A stretch of 64,000 bases of DNA from Pelomonas sp047654785 (GTDB taxonomy: Bacteria > Pseudomonadota > Gammaproteobacteria > Burkholderiales > Burkholderiaceae_C). This document shows, piece after piece, positions 49,871-59,022 of the stretch. Both the position numbers and the translations under genes were made by a program. Below the pieces are notes generated by a model. It was given only the letters and a program-made list of their open reading frames with translations, was not told the DNA's origin and searched no databases. Where the stretch lies: the NCBI RefSeq assembly GCF_047654785.1, contig NZ_JASGKQ010000003.1:806001-870000 (forward strand). The letters run 5' to 3'. Position 1 is the stretch's first letter; every line of letters starts with the position of its first letter.

Positions 49871-50218
49871 ATGGCCGTCAATGACGCCTCCATGGCGCCG
49901 TCGCTGAGCTCGGGGCTGCTGGCCGACCTGGCCCGCCTGGAGCAGGATGCGCAGCGCCTGGTCGCCGCCGCCGCGCCCGGCGCCGCTGCCGCGCCTGCGG
50001 GCGGCTTTGCCGACAGCCTGGTGCAGGCGCTGCGCGGCGTCGACGGGCAGGACCAGGACGCGGCCCAGCGCATGACGGCGGTCGAGACCGGCGAGAGCGA
50101 CGACCTCGTCGGCGCCATGCTCGCCAGCCAGCAGGCAAGCCTGTCCTTCTCGATGCTCATGCAGGTGCGCAACAAGGTGGTCGGCGCGGTGGACGAGCTG
50201 ATCAAGCTGCCGCTCTGA
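49871..50218 (+). CDS. fliE: Flagellar hook-basal body protein FliE
   Basis: The 115-residue protein is the MS-ring-rod junction subunit. It has FADSLVQALRGVDGQDQDAA and the family C terminus SLSFSMLMQVRNKVVGAVDELIKLPL with the FQ..L..RNK..AY-like pattern. The ATG at 49871 is preferred: AAGGA (49860-49864) is 6 bases before it but touches the alternative ATG at 49865. It opens the long rightward operon fliEFGHIJ-fliDSTKL and so is the first gene under the riboswitch. Confidence 0.92.
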   Translation: MAVNDASMAPSLSSGLLADLARLEQDAQRLVAAAAPGAAAAPAGGFADSLVQALRGVDGQDQDAAQRMTAVETGESDDLVGAMLASQQASLSFSMLMQVRNKVVGAVDELIKLPL

Positions 50219-50225
50219 GGCCCGC

Positions 50226-51884
50226 ATGATGAAAGCCCTGAGCGCCCGCCTCGGCCCGGCCTGGAGCCGCCTGCCGTCCCTGCAGGCCCTGCCGGGCGGG
50301 CTGCTGCGCGGCCTGCTGCCCGTCGTCGGGCTGGCGCTGGCCGGCACCGCGCTGGCGCTGATGCTGATGTGGCGCGACCAGGCCGGCTACAAGCCGGTGT
50401 TCGGCCAGCGCGAGCGCATCGCCACGGCCGAGATGATGGCGGTGCTGGACGCCGAGCGCATCGGCTACCGGCTGCACCCCGAGACCGGCCAGGTGCTGGT
50501 GCCCGAGTCGCAGCTCGGCCGGGTGCGCATGCTGCTGGCGGCCAAGGGCGTCGTCGCCAAGCTGCCGGCCGGCCTGGAGCTGATGGACAGGAACGACCCG
50601 CTGGGCGTCAGCCAGTTCGTGCAGGACGTGCGCTTCCGCCGCGGCCTGGAGGGCGAGCTGGCGCAGAGCATGATGAGCCTGGACGCGGTGGAGTCGGCGC
50701 GCGTGCACCTGTCCATCGCCAAGTCCTCGTCCTTCGTGCTGTCGGACGGCCAGAAGAGCTCCGCCTCCATCGTGCTGACGCTCAAGCCCGGCCGCACGCT
50801 GGGCAACGAGCAGATCGCCGCGGCCATCAACCTGGTGGCCGGCAGCGTCGCCAGCCTGGAGCCGGCGCGCGTCAGCCTGGTGGACCAGGCCGGCAACCTG
50901 CTGTCCTCGCGCGTGGACCTCAGCGAGGGCTTCGAGGGCAGCCAGGTCACCGATGCCGCCCGGCATTACCAGGACGAGGCGCGCCGCAACGCGCGCGACC
51001 TGCTCGCCCCGGTGCTGGGCGAGGACAACTACCGCGTCTCCGTGACCGCCGAGGTCGACAACGACCGCGTGCAGGAGACGCGCGAGCAGTACGGCGACGC
51101 GCCGCGCCTGACCAACGAGGCCATGCGCGAGGAGCAGGACCGCGGCCAGCTGGCGCTGGGCATCCCCGGCTCGCTGTCCAACCGCCCGGTCAACGCGCCC
51201 AACCCGGCCGCGTCGGCGGCCGGCGCCAACGGCACGCAGGCGCGCAAGAACGCCGCGACCCGCCAGTACGCCTACGACCGCAGCATCACCCAGGTGAAGA
51301 AGAGCCGCGGCCGGCTGGTGCGGCTGTCGGTGGCCGTGGTGCTGAACAACGCGGTCGCGCCCGGCGGCGCCAAGGCCTGGACGCCGGAGGAGATCGCCAA
51401 GGTCCAGACGCTGCTGGGCAACGGCCTGGGCATCAACGCCGAGCGCGGCGACAAGCTGGCCGTCTCGACGCTGAACTTCCCCGCGCCGGCGCCCGCCGCC
51501 CCCTGGTACCAGCAGCGCGACACGCTGGTCGACATCGGCGGCTGGGTGGGCTGGGCGCTGGCGGCGGTGCTGGGCTACCTGCTGCTCGCCCGACCGCTGC
51601 TGCGCCTGGGCCAGCAGGCGCTGGCGCCGCGCCGTGCGGCGCCGGAGTCCGCCGAGCCGGCGGCGCTGGCCGCGGGCGCGCAGGCCGCCGCGCTGCCGTC
51701 GCCGGCCGCCAGCGGCGCCGCCGACCGGCCGATGCCCGTGGTGCCGCTGCTGGAGGACTACGAACTGCCGCCCCCCGGCTCGCCGGTGGATGTGATGGTG
51801 GACCACCTGAAGGTGCTCGCCTCCAAGGAGCCGGAGCGCGTCGCCGAGGTGGTCAAGCAATGGGTGCAGAAGAAAAATGCCTGA
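50226..51884 (+). CDS. fliF: Flagellar MS-ring protein FliF
   Basis: The 552-residue protein forms the MS ring. It has two membrane spans (about 28-50 and 436-458), ring-building motifs (YRLHPETGQVLVP, LAQSMMSLDAVESARVHLSIAK, DAVDQAGNLLSS-like VDQAGNLLS), a periplasmic domain with Gly/Ala-rich linker and a C-terminal FliG-binding tail (VMVDHLKVLASKEPERVAEVVKQWVQ). Two possible ATGs at 50226 and 50229. It overlaps fliG by eight bases. Confidence 0.95.
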   Translation: MMKALSARLGPAWSRLPSLQALPGGLLRGLLPVVGLALAGTALALMLMWRDQAGYKPVFGQRERIATAEMMAVLDAERIGYRLHPETGQVLVPESQLGRVRMLLAAKGVVAKLPAGLELMDRNDPLGVSQFVQDVRFRRGLEGELAQSMMSLDAVESARVHLSIAKSSSFVLSDGQKSSASIVLTLKPGRTLGNEQIAAAINLVAGSVASLEPARVSLVDQAGNLLSSRVDLSEGFEGSQVTDAARHYQDEARRNARDLLAPVLGEDNYRVSVTAEVDNDRVQETREQYGDAPRLTNEAMREEQDRGQLALGIPGSLSNRPVNAPNPAASAAGANGTQARKNAATRQYAYDRSITQVKKSRGRLVRLSVAVVLNNAVAPGGAKAWTPEEIAKVQTLLGNGLGINAERGDKLAVSTLNFPAPAPAAPWYQQRDTLVDIGGWVGWALAAVLGYLLLARPLLRLGQQALAPRRAAPESAEPAALAAGAQAAALPSPAASGAADRPMPVVPLLEDYELPPPGSPVDVMVDHLKVLASKEPERVAEVVKQWVQKKNA

Positions 51885-52905
51885 GGCCACCGACCTGATC
51901 CCCGCCACCACCGCGGCCGGCCTGACGCCGGTGGAGCGCGCCGCCATCGTGCTGCTGAGCATGGGCGAGGAGCCCGCCGCGGCGGTGCTGCGCTGCCTGT
52001 CGCGCGAGGAGCTGCTGGACGTGACCCAGGTGATGTCGCGCATGAGCGGCATCAAGGTCGACTGGGTCAAGACCGCGCTGCAGGGCTTCTTCGACGACTA
52101 CCGCGAGCAGAGCGGCGTGCACGGCGCGTCGCGCAGCTACCTGAAGCGCTCGCTGGACATGGCGCTGGGCGGCGACATCGCCAACAGCGTGCTCAACAGC
52201 ATCTACGGCGACGCGATCCGCCCCAAGATGCAGCGCCTGCAATGGGCCTCGCCGAAGTGGCTGGCCGACCACATCGCCGACGAGCATGTGCGCATGCAGG
52301 CGGTGTTCCTGGCCTTCCTGCCGCCCACGCTGGCCAGCGACGTGCTGGCCGCGCTGCCGGACGCCGGCCGCGACCAGGTGCTGCTGAACGTGGCCCGGCT
52401 GTCCGAGGTGGACGCCGAGCTGCTGGCCGAGCTGGAGCAGCTGGTGGAGCGCTGCCTGGTGGGCCTGGGCCACCAGGGCGCCAACGTCGAGGGCGTGCGC
52501 CAGGTCGCCGAGATCCTGAACCGGCTGCCGGACCAGCGCCAGCAGATGGTGGAGCTGCTGCGCGCGCAGGACCCCGACGTGGTCAGCGAGATCGAGGTCA
52601 GCATGTACGACTTCTTCATCCTGTCGCGCCAGACCGAGGCGGTGCTGACCCGCATCATCGAGGAGGTGCCCATCGAGCTGTGGGCCGTGGCGCTGAAGGG
52701 CGCCGAGCCGGCGGTGCGCACGGCCATCCTGGCCGCGATGCCGCGCCGCCAGGCGCAGAGCTTCGAGGACCTGATCCGCCGCGGCGGCCCGATCCCGCTG
52801 TCGCGCGCCGAGCAGTCGCGCAACGAGGTCATGACGCTGGTCAAGGGCCTGGTGGATGCCGGTGAGATCCAGGTGCAGCTGTTTGCCGAGGCGACCGTCG
52901 AGTGA
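51877..52905 (+). CDS. fliG: Flagellar motor switch protein FliG
   Basis: The 342-residue C-ring protein has an N-terminal FliF-binding domain (AAIVLLSMGEEPAAAVLRCL), a middle domain (IADEHVRMQAVFLAFLPP, an EHPQ-like site as DEHVR) and a C-terminal torque domain (DFFILSRQTEAVLTRIIEEVPIELWAVALKGA, RRGGPIPLSRAEQSRNEVM). It couples stator force to rotation. Its C-terminal charged residues are retained. Overlaps with fliF and fliH keep the operon tight. Confidence 0.95.
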   Translation: MPEATDLIPATTAAGLTPVERAAIVLLSMGEEPAAAVLRCLSREELLDVTQVMSRMSGIKVDWVKTALQGFFDDYREQSGVHGASRSYLKRSLDMALGGDIANSVLNSIYGDAIRPKMQRLQWASPKWLADHIADEHVRMQAVFLAFLPPTLASDVLAALPDAGRDQVLLNVARLSEVDAELLAELEQLVERCLVGLGHQGANVEGVRQVAEILNRLPDQRQQMVELLRAQDPDVVSEIEVSMYDFFILSRQTEAVLTRIIEEVPIELWAVALKGAEPAVRTAILAAMPRRQAQSFEDLIRRGGPIPLSRAEQSRNEVMTLVKGLVDAGEIQVQLFAEATVE

Positions 52906-53576
52906 AACCCGTACTTCGCCCCCACCGCTTTCCGCCGCTGGCCCAGCTCAGCGCCGCGCGCGAGCTGGCCGGCAGCTCGCCGGCGCAGTTGCAGCAGGTG
53001 CTGGCCCAGGGCTTCCAGGAAGGCCTGGCCAAGGGCTACGAGGAAGGCCACGCCAGCGGCCTGGCCGCCGGCCGCGAAGCTGCCCAGGCCGTCGGCCGGG
53101 AGGAGGGCCGCGAGCAGGGCCGGCGCGAGGCGCAGGAGCGCTTCGCCGCGCTGTCGGGCCCGGTGGACGCGCTGCTGGCCGAGCTGCGCCAGCTGCAGGC
53201 CGACTACCAGTCGGCGCTGCGCAAGGAGGTGGTGGACCTGGTCGAGAAGGTCGCGCGCCAGGTCATCCGCGCCGAGCTGACGCTGCAGCCCACGCAGCTG
53301 CTGGCGCTGGTGGACGAGACGCTGGCCAGCATGCCGGTGCGCCGCGAGGGCGTGGAGGTGTTCCTGAACCCCGAGGACCTGCGCCGGCTGCAGGACCTGG
53401 CGCCCGAGCGTGCCGCGGCCTGGACGCTGCGCGCCGACGCCAAGCTCGAAAGCGGCGAATGCCGGCTGCTGGCCGGCGGCCACGAGGCCGACGCCGGCTG
53501 CGGCCAGCGGCTGGCGGCCTGCATGGACCAGGTCAAGGCGCAGTTGCTGGACGTGGCGGCGGAGGAGGCCTCGTGA
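52902..53576 (+). CDS. fliH: Flagellar assembly protein FliH
   Basis: The 224-residue protein is the negative regulator of the FliI ATPase. It starts with GTG in an overlap with fliG (GTGA). A G-x3-G repeat segment (about residues 37-75) forms a helical stalk, and the C terminus (VEKVARQVIRAELTLQP, VEVFLNPEDLRRL, DAKLESGECRLLAGG) is the type III stator domain. Complete. Confidence 0.92.
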   Translation: MKPVLRPHRFPPLAQLSAARELAGSSPAQLQQVLAQGFQEGLAKGYEEGHASGLAAGREAAQAVGREEGREQGRREAQERFAALSGPVDALLAELRQLQADYQSALRKEVVDLVEKVARQVIRAELTLQPTQLLALVDETLASMPVRREGVEVFLNPEDLRRLQDLAPERAAAWTLRADAKLESGECRLLAGGHEADAGCGQRLAACMDQVKAQLLDVAAEEAS

Positions 53577-54883
53577 TCGCCGCCGCGCTGCGCCGGGTCG
53601 AGCTGGGCGAGGTGCCGGTGGCCACGCCCACGGGCCGGCTGGTGGGCGCCTCCGGGCTGCTGCTGGAGAGCGTCGGCTGCGCGCTGCGCACCGGCCAGCG
53701 CTGCATGATCGAGGGCGCGGGCGGCGAGTGGATCGCGGCGCAGGTGGTGGGCTTCCGCGAGGAGGTGTCCTACCTGATGCCGTTCAAGAAGCCCGAGGGC
53801 CTGTCCACCGGCGCGCGCGTGCTGCCGGCGCCGGAGCTGCGCACGCCGATGATCGGCCCGGCCTGGCTGGGCCGCATCGTCAACGGCCTGGGCGAGCCCA
53901 TCGACGGCCTGGGCCGGCTGACCGGCGAGCACCCGCTGCCCAGCCGCCCGCCCAAGGTCAACCCGCTGAAGAAGACGCCGGTGCACGAGCCGCTGGACGT
54001 CGGCGTGCGCGCCATCAACGGCCTGCTGACGCTGGGCCGCGGCCAGCGCGTCGGCCTGATGGCCGGCTCCGGCGTGGGCAAGAGCGTGCTGCTGGGCCTG
54101 ATCACGCGCCAGACCGTCGCCGACGTGGTGGTCGTGGGCCTGATCGGCGAGCGCGGCCGCGAGGTGCGCGAGTTCATCGACCTCAGCCTCGGCGAGGCCG
54201 GCCTGGCGCGTGCCGTCGTCGTCGTCGCGCCGGCCGACGAGTCGCCGCTGATGCGCATGCGCGCCACCGAGCTGTGCCACACCATCGCCGCGCACTACCG
54301 CGACACCGGCGCCCACGTGCTGCTGCTGGTGGACTCGCTGACCCGCTACGCGATGGCCAAGCGCGAGGTGGCGCTGGCGCTGGGCGAGCCGCCGGCCACG
54401 CGCGGCTACCCGCCGTCGGTGTTCTCGGTGCTGCCCGAGCTGGTCGAGAGCGCCGGCAACGGCGAGCACCCGCAGGGCAGCATGAGCGCCATCTACACCG
54501 TGCTGGCCGAGGGCGACGACCAGCAGGACCCGGTGGTGGACACCGCGCGCGCCATCCTGGACGGCCACATCGTGCTGTCCCGCGCGCTGGCCGAGCGCGG
54601 CCACTACCCCGCCATCGACGTGGCCCAGTCCATCAGCCGCTGCATGGCGCTGGTGGCGGCCAAGGCGCACCAGCAGGCCGCGCGCGAGCTGAAGGCGCTG
54701 GCCGCCAAGTACGAGCAGGTGCGCGAACTGATGCCGCTGGGCGCCTACGTGCCCGGCGCCGACCCCCAGACCGACCGCGCCGTGCGGCTCTTCCCCCAGA
54801 TCGAGGCCTTCCTGCACCAGGGCGTCAACGAGCCGGCGCGGCTGGACGAGACCCTGCAGCGCCTCGCGGAGATCGTGCAATGA
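53573..54883 (+). CDS. fliI: Flagellum-specific ATPase FliI
   Basis: The 436-residue protein is the export ATPase, an F1-beta-like hexamer that unfolds and delivers substrates. Walker A is AGSGVGKS (164-171), with GLIGERGREVREFI, LLLVDSLTRYAMAKREVALALGEPP and ISRCM downstream. It starts with GTG overlapping the fliH stop and ends overlapping fliJ. All catalytic motifs are intact. Confidence 0.96.
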   Translation: MIAAALRRVELGEVPVATPTGRLVGASGLLLESVGCALRTGQRCMIEGAGGEWIAAQVVGFREEVSYLMPFKKPEGLSTGARVLPAPELRTPMIGPAWLGRIVNGLGEPIDGLGRLTGEHPLPSRPPKVNPLKKTPVHEPLDVGVRAINGLLTLGRGQRVGLMAGSGVGKSVLLGLITRQTVADVVVVGLIGERGREVREFIDLSLGEAGLARAVVVVAPADESPLMRMRATELCHTIAAHYRDTGAHVLLLVDSLTRYAMAKREVALALGEPPATRGYPPSVFSVLPELVESAGNGEHPQGSMSAIYTVLAEGDDQQDPVVDTARAILDGHIVLSRALAERGHYPAIDVAQSISRCMALVAAKAHQQAARELKALAAKYEQVRELMPLGAYVPGADPQTDRAVRLFPQIEAFLHQGVNEPARLDETLQRLAEIVQ

Positions 54884-55308
54884 AGCAACTGCAACTGAAC
54901 CTGCGCCGCATCGTCGACCTGCGCGGCCGCGAGCTGGAACGCCACCAGGCCGAGCTGGCCGCCAAGGAGCGGCTGCGCGCGCGCAGCGCCGCCGCCGTGC
55001 AGCGGCTGGAGACGCTGAACGCGCAGCTGGGCCCGACCGGCGCGTTCTCGCCCAGCCTGGCCGTCAACGGCGGCGACTACAAGGAGTCCGTCATGCAGTG
55101 GGCCGACCGGCAGCGCGAGAACCTCGCCGCCCACGAGGCCGACGTGGCCGCCCAGCGCCAGGCCGTGCTGGCCGTGGCGCGCAAGCAGGAGGCCGTCGGC
55201 CAGCTGCTGGAGCGCGTGGGCAGCCGCCTGCGCGCCGAGGACGAGCGGCGCCAGCAGAAGGGCCAGGACGAGCTGGCCGGCCAGGTCTGGCAGCGGAGCC
55301 GGGCATGA
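54880..55308 (+). CDS. fliJ: Flagellar protein FliJ
   Basis: The 142-residue protein is a long alpha-helical coiled coil (KERLRARSAAAVQRLETL, RQRENLAAHEADVAAQRQAVLA) that acts as the central stalk of the FliI ATPase and escorts chaperones to FlhA. It overlaps fliI by four bases. Sequence is poorly conserved in the family; identification rests on position and coiled-coil pattern. fliD follows after 76 bases. Confidence 0.85.
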   Translation: MKQLQLNLRRIVDLRGRELERHQAELAAKERLRARSAAAVQRLETLNAQLGPTGAFSPSLAVNGGDYKESVMQWADRQRENLAAHEADVAAQRQAVLAVARKQEAVGQLLERVGSRLRAEDERRQQKGQDELAGQVWQRSRA

Positions 55309-55384
55309 GGGGGTTTTTTAAGTTGTCGGCCGCGCGCGTCGTCTTGTCCGAGGGTAGTCCCATCACCTCTCCGAGGAGCCGCCG
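55309..55384 (+). promoter_or_regulatory. 76-bp gap before fliD, possible internal promoter and RBS
   Basis: The gap has an AT-rich GGGGGTTTTTTAAGTTGT segment (55309-55326) and a ribosome site CGAGGAG just before the fliD ATG. No sigma-28 consensus with correct spacing is seen. In lateral systems the flagellin gene lies here; it is absent. Confidence 0.4.
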
Positions 55385-56761
55385 ATGACCACCACGAGCT
55401 ATGACCCGACGACCACGGCCACTTCGCTGGCCAAGGCCTACACCGCGGCCGCGCAGTCGCTGATCGATTCGCAGAAGACCGCCGCGACCACCTCGTCCGG
55501 CGCGCTGGGCAAGCTGCAGAGCGCGCTGTCGAGCTTCCAGACCGCGCTGGGCTCGCTCAGCAGCGTCTCCAGCGCCGGCAGCCTGCTGAAGATGAGCGCG
55601 ACCGCGTCCGACCCCGCCGTCGCCAGCGCCACCGCGGGCGGCAAGGCCGCGCCGGGCAGCTACTCGCTGTTCGTCGAGCAGCTGGCCAGCCACCAGCAGA
55701 TCGCCTTCCAGGACCTGCCGGCCACCGCGGCCAACGCCGCCGGCAAGATCCAGCTGTCGCTGGGCAACGGCGACAGCTTCGAGGTCGACCTCGCGGTGGC
55801 CGACATGGACGGCAACGGCACGCTGTCCTATGCCGAGATCGCCCGCGCGGTGAACGGCGCCAGCGGCAACCAGGGCAAGGTCACCGCGATGGTCAGCACC
55901 GTCAACGGCCAGTCCAGCCTGGTGTTCAGCGCCGGCACCGGCGGCAGCGACGGCGAGATGACCGTCAGCGCCGACGGCAACGTCGATGCGGCGCTGGCCG
56001 CCGTGCTGAACGGCCCGCCCCGGGAGCTGGTGGCCGCGCGCAACGCCGTCGTCTGGCTGGGTGCCCAGGGCAGCGGCCTGAAGATCGAGCAGAACAGCAA
56101 CACCGTCACCGCCATCGACGGCGTGACGCTGACGCTGAAGGCCGCCCAGGCCGCCGGCAGCGCGCCGATGACGCTGGCCGTGGCCCAGGACACCAGCGCC
56201 ACCCAGGGCAACATCACCGGCTTCGTGAACGCGTACAACACGCTGCGCAGCACGCTGGACGGCCTGCTCAAGAGCGGCGGCGCGGACGGCGCGGCTGGCC
56301 CGCTGGCCAGCGACTCCAGCCTGAAGTCGCTGCGCGACCGCCTCGCCGGCCTGCTGCGCCAGGACGTCGGCGGCACGAACCTGCGCGACCTGGGCTTCTC
56401 GCTGGACCGCGCCGGCAAGCTCAGCCTGGACGGCGACAAGCTGTCCCGGGCGCTGGCGACGACGCCCGACGTGCTGGACGGCTTCCTCGGCAAGGCCACG
56501 CTGACCACCCGCAGCGGCCTGCTCGGCAGCCTCGCCACCGCCACCGAGCAGTGGACCAGCAGCACCGGCGGCCTGCTGCAGAAGCGCCAGGACGCGATCG
56601 CCGCCCAGCAGCGCACGCTGACCGCGCGCCAGACCCGGCTCGACGCCCGCTTCGACCAGATGTACGAGCGCTACCTGAAGCAGTTCTCCGCCCTGCAGGC
56701 CATGCAGGAGCAGATGTCCAAGACCTCGGGGCTGTTGGACAGCCTCTTCTCCACCCAGTAG
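55385..56761 (+). CDS. fliD: Flagellar filament cap protein FliD, with an EF-hand-like loop
   Basis: The 458-residue protein caps the filament and folds flagellin. It has the N-terminal helix region (residues 1-75), central domains and a C-terminal helix (ERYLKQFSALQAMQEQMSK). A 12-residue stretch D140-E151 (DMDGNGTLSYAE) fits the EF-hand loop with Asp, Asp, Asn, Gly at positions 1, 3, 5, 6, hydrophobic at 8 and Glu at 12. This may bind Ca2+ or be chance within the variable FliD loop. The gene opens the fliD-S-T-K-L-fliA group. Confidence 0.9.
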   Translation: MTTTSYDPTTTATSLAKAYTAAAQSLIDSQKTAATTSSGALGKLQSALSSFQTALGSLSSVSSAGSLLKMSATASDPAVASATAGGKAAPGSYSLFVEQLASHQQIAFQDLPATAANAAGKIQLSLGNGDSFEVDLAVADMDGNGTLSYAEIARAVNGASGNQGKVTAMVSTVNGQSSLVFSAGTGGSDGEMTVSADGNVDAALAAVLNGPPRELVAARNAVVWLGAQGSGLKIEQNSNTVTAIDGVTLTLKAAQAAGSAPMTLAVAQDTSATQGNITGFVNAYNTLRSTLDGLLKSGGADGAAGPLASDSSLKSLRDRLAGLLRQDVGGTNLRDLGFSLDRAGKLSLDGDKLSRALATTPDVLDGFLGKATLTTRSGLLGSLATATEQWTSSTGGLLQKRQDAIAAQQRTLTARQTRLDARFDQMYERYLKQFSALQAMQEQMSKTSGLLDSLFSTQ

Positions 56762-56764
56762 CCC

Positions 56765-57151
56765 ATGATCCACGACGCCTACCAAAGCTACCAGTCCGTC
56801 AACCTGAAGGCGCAGACCGCGCAGGCCTCGCCGGTGCAGCTCGTGCTGGTGCTGATGGACGGCCTGCTCGACGAGCTGGCGCGCGCGCGCGGCCACATCG
56901 AGGCGCGCCGCTTCGAGCTCAAGGCGGCCAGCCTGGAGAAGTGCGTCGGCATCATCAACGGCCTGTCCAGCGCGCTGGACATGGACGCGGGCGGCGAGGT
57001 CGTCCACAACCTCGCCCGCCTCTACGACTACTGCGCCGAGCGGCTGTACCGGGCCGGCGTGGCGCTGGACGTGGCCATCGTCGACGAGGTCAGCCGGCTG
57101 CTGGGCCAGATCCGCGACGGCTGGCAGGGCGTGCAGGCCCGCCATGGATAA
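56765..57151 (+). CDS. fliS: Flagellar export chaperone FliS
   Basis: The 128-residue protein is the flagellin chaperone. It has the family start AYQSYQSVNLKAQTAQASPVQLVLVLMDGL and a helical body (EKCVGIINGLSSALDM, LARLYDYCAERLYRAG). It binds the C terminus of flagellin and prevents premature polymerisation, so a flagellin gene should exist elsewhere, as none is here. Four bases after the fliD stop; overlaps fliT by eight. Confidence 0.92.
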   Translation: MIHDAYQSYQSVNLKAQTAQASPVQLVLVLMDGLLDELARARGHIEARRFELKAASLEKCVGIINGLSSALDMDAGGEVVHNLARLYDYCAERLYRAGVALDVAIVDEVSRLLGQIRDGWQGVQARHG

Positions 57152-57449
57152 GGCCATGCAGCTGCAGCGCCTGGCCCAGGCCCTGGGCGACGCCGGCCGC
57201 CGCCGCGACTGGCGCGCGCTGCAGCGCCTGGACCTCGAACTGGGCGCCGCGCTGCGCGGCTGGACGCCGGCCGGCGAGCCGGAGCGCCAGGCGCTGCAGG
57301 CGCTGGGCGAGGCCCATGCCGAGGCCCGCCGGTGCTGCCGCGACGAGATGCAGTCGCTCGAAGAGACCCTGAGCCAGATGCGCGAGGGCCGCGAGCGCTG
57401 GCGCGCCTATGCCGCCCACGGCGGCCAGCAGTTGGAGGACCAGCCATGA
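57144..57449 (+). CDS. fliT: FliT-like flagellar chaperone
   Basis: The 101-residue all-helical protein (residues 5-35 and 45-90) lies between fliS and fliK, where FliT/LafX stands in lateral clusters. FliT binds FliD. Sequence similarity is low, so the call rests on size, helicity and position. It overlaps fliS by eight and fliK by four bases. Confidence 0.75.
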   Translation: MDKAMQLQRLAQALGDAGRRRDWRALQRLDLELGAALRGWTPAGEPERQALQALGEAHAEARRCCRDEMQSLEETLSQMREGRERWRAYAAHGGQQLEDQP

Positions 57450-58522
57450 ACACCGCAGCCCTGCTGCCCCCGCCCGCCGCGGCCCGCCCGCAGCGCGGCG
57501 CCCTGGCCGGCGCCATCGCCGACGCCCCGGCCGCGCTGCCGCTGGAAGCGGGCTTCGCCGACGCACTGGTCGCCAGCCTGGACGGCGCCGCCGAGCTGGC
57601 GGCCCCGCCGCTGCCGCAGGCCCAGCCGGACGGGCTGCCGGCCGGCGCCCCGGACGAAGCGCCGCACGCCGAGGCGGCGCAGGACGAGCCGCAGGCGCTG
57701 GACCCGCAGTCCGCCTTCGCGCTGGCGGCGCTGGGCCTGCTGGCCGGGCCCGCCGCCCCCGTGGTGCCGGTGCTGCCGGCGGCCCCGGCCGCGCCGCTGG
57801 CGACCCCCGCCGCGGCGGGCGATGCCGAATCAGCGGCCGCCGACGCGGCGCTGCCGGTCGCGTCCGCGCTGGCCGCGCTGGCCGCGCTACCGGCCGCCGC
57901 GCCCCGGCCGGCGCCGGCATCGCCGGCCTTGCCACCGGCCGGGCTGGATGAGCCGGCGCGGGGCGCCGCGGCCCAGGCCGACGCGGCCCCGGTCACCGTG
58001 GCCGGGCCCGTCCTCGCCGCCGCGCCGCCGGCCCCGGCCGCCGCAGCGGCGCTGCCGCTGCCCGCCATCGCGCTGAAGGGCGAGGCCCCGCAATGGCAGC
58101 AGCCGCTGCTGCAGGCGCTGGGCGACCGGCTGCAGCTGCAGATCGCCGCGCGCAGCGACCAGGCCGTCATCCGTCTGGAGCCGCCGATGCTGGGCCGGGT
58201 GGAGATCGCCATCTCCCAGCAGGCCGGCGAGCTGCAGGTGCGCATCGCGGCCAGCCACGACGAGGTGGTGCGGCAGATCCAGCAGGTCAGCGAGCCGCTG
58301 CGCCAGAGCCTGGTGCAGCGCCACACGGGCGAGGTCAGCGTGCAGGTGCTGGCCCAGGCCGCGCCCGGCCGCGAGACGGAGGCCCGCGGCGGCGCCCAGC
58401 AGCAGGCCGCGCGCGACGGCCAGCAGCAGGCGCGCCAGGAACAACAGCAGCAGCGCCGCCCGGGCCGCGGCCTGGACGGCGGCGACGCGGCCGGCTTCGC
58501 GGCCGACCTCGCGGCCGCCTGA
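57446..58522 (+). CDS. fliK: Flagellar hook-length control protein FliK
   Basis: The 358-residue protein has a long Ala/Pro-rich N-terminal ruler region (residues 1-215) and a C-terminal FliK domain with LEPPMLGRVEIAI, GELQVRIAASHDEVVRQI and a Gln-rich tail. FliK measures the hook and triggers the FlhB switch. The Ala/Pro composition is extreme, consistent with an unfolded ruler. Overlap with fliT by four bases. Confidence 0.88.
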   Translation: MNTAALLPPPAAARPQRGALAGAIADAPAALPLEAGFADALVASLDGAAELAAPPLPQAQPDGLPAGAPDEAPHAEAAQDEPQALDPQSAFALAALGLLAGPAAPVVPVLPAAPAAPLATPAAAGDAESAAADAALPVASALAALAALPAAAPRPAPASPALPPAGLDEPARGAAAQADAAPVTVAGPVLAAAPPAPAAAAALPLPAIALKGEAPQWQQPLLQALGDRLQLQIAARSDQAVIRLEPPMLGRVEIAISQQAGELQVRIAASHDEVVRQIQQVSEPLRQSLVQRHTGEVSVQVLAQAAPGRETEARGGAQQQAARDGQQQARQEQQQQRRPGRGLDGGDAAGFAADLAAA

Positions 58523-58537
58523 CGCCAAGGGAAGACC

Positions 58538-59011
58538 ATGAAACAGAAATTCAAGCTGATCGCCGTCGTCGCGCTGGTGGGCCTGCTGGCCGCCGGGGCT
58601 GCGGGCGGCGCCGTCTGGTGGGTGCTGGGCGCCCGCGCGCCGCATGGCGGCAAGGCCGAGGCCGCCGCGGCCGAGGAGCCCAAGCCCGCGCCGGACTACA
58701 AATACGTCACGCTGGAGAAGGTGCTGGTGATGGTGCGCGGCGGCGAGGGCGACAACACGCCGCACTACATGGCGCTGGACATCGTGTTCAAGGCGCTGCC
58801 CGACCAGGAGAAGCGCACCAAGGAGCACCTGCCGCTGCTGCGCACGGTGGCGGTGGGCGCCTTGTCGGCCTACACGCTGGAGGCCGCCCGCGAGATGACG
58901 GTGCCGCAGTTCGGCGAGGCGCTGAACAAGGCCTACCGCGACAGCTACGCGGCCGAGCGGCGCGACGCACCGTTCGCCGAGGCGCTGATCGGCAAGCTCA
59001 TCATCGAGTGA
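58538..59011 (+). CDS. fliL: Flagellar basal-body-associated protein FliL
   Basis: The 157-residue protein has one N-terminal span (IAVVALVGLLAAGAAGGAVWW, residues 8-28) and a periplasmic stomatin-like domain (YVTLEKVLVMVRGGEG, MALDIVFKALP, EKRTKEHLPLLR). FliL stabilises stators and increases torque. A stop-start overlap (TGA/GTG) links it to the sigma factor gene. Complete. Confidence 0.92.
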   Translation: MKQKFKLIAVVALVGLLAAGAAGGAVWWVLGARAPHGGKAEAAAAEEPKPAPDYKYVTLEKVLVMVRGGEGDNTPHYMALDIVFKALPDQEKRTKEHLPLLRTVAVGALSAYTLEAAREMTVPQFGEALNKAYRDSYAAERRDAPFAEALIGKLIIE

Positions 59012-59022
59012 CGGCCCCACCC

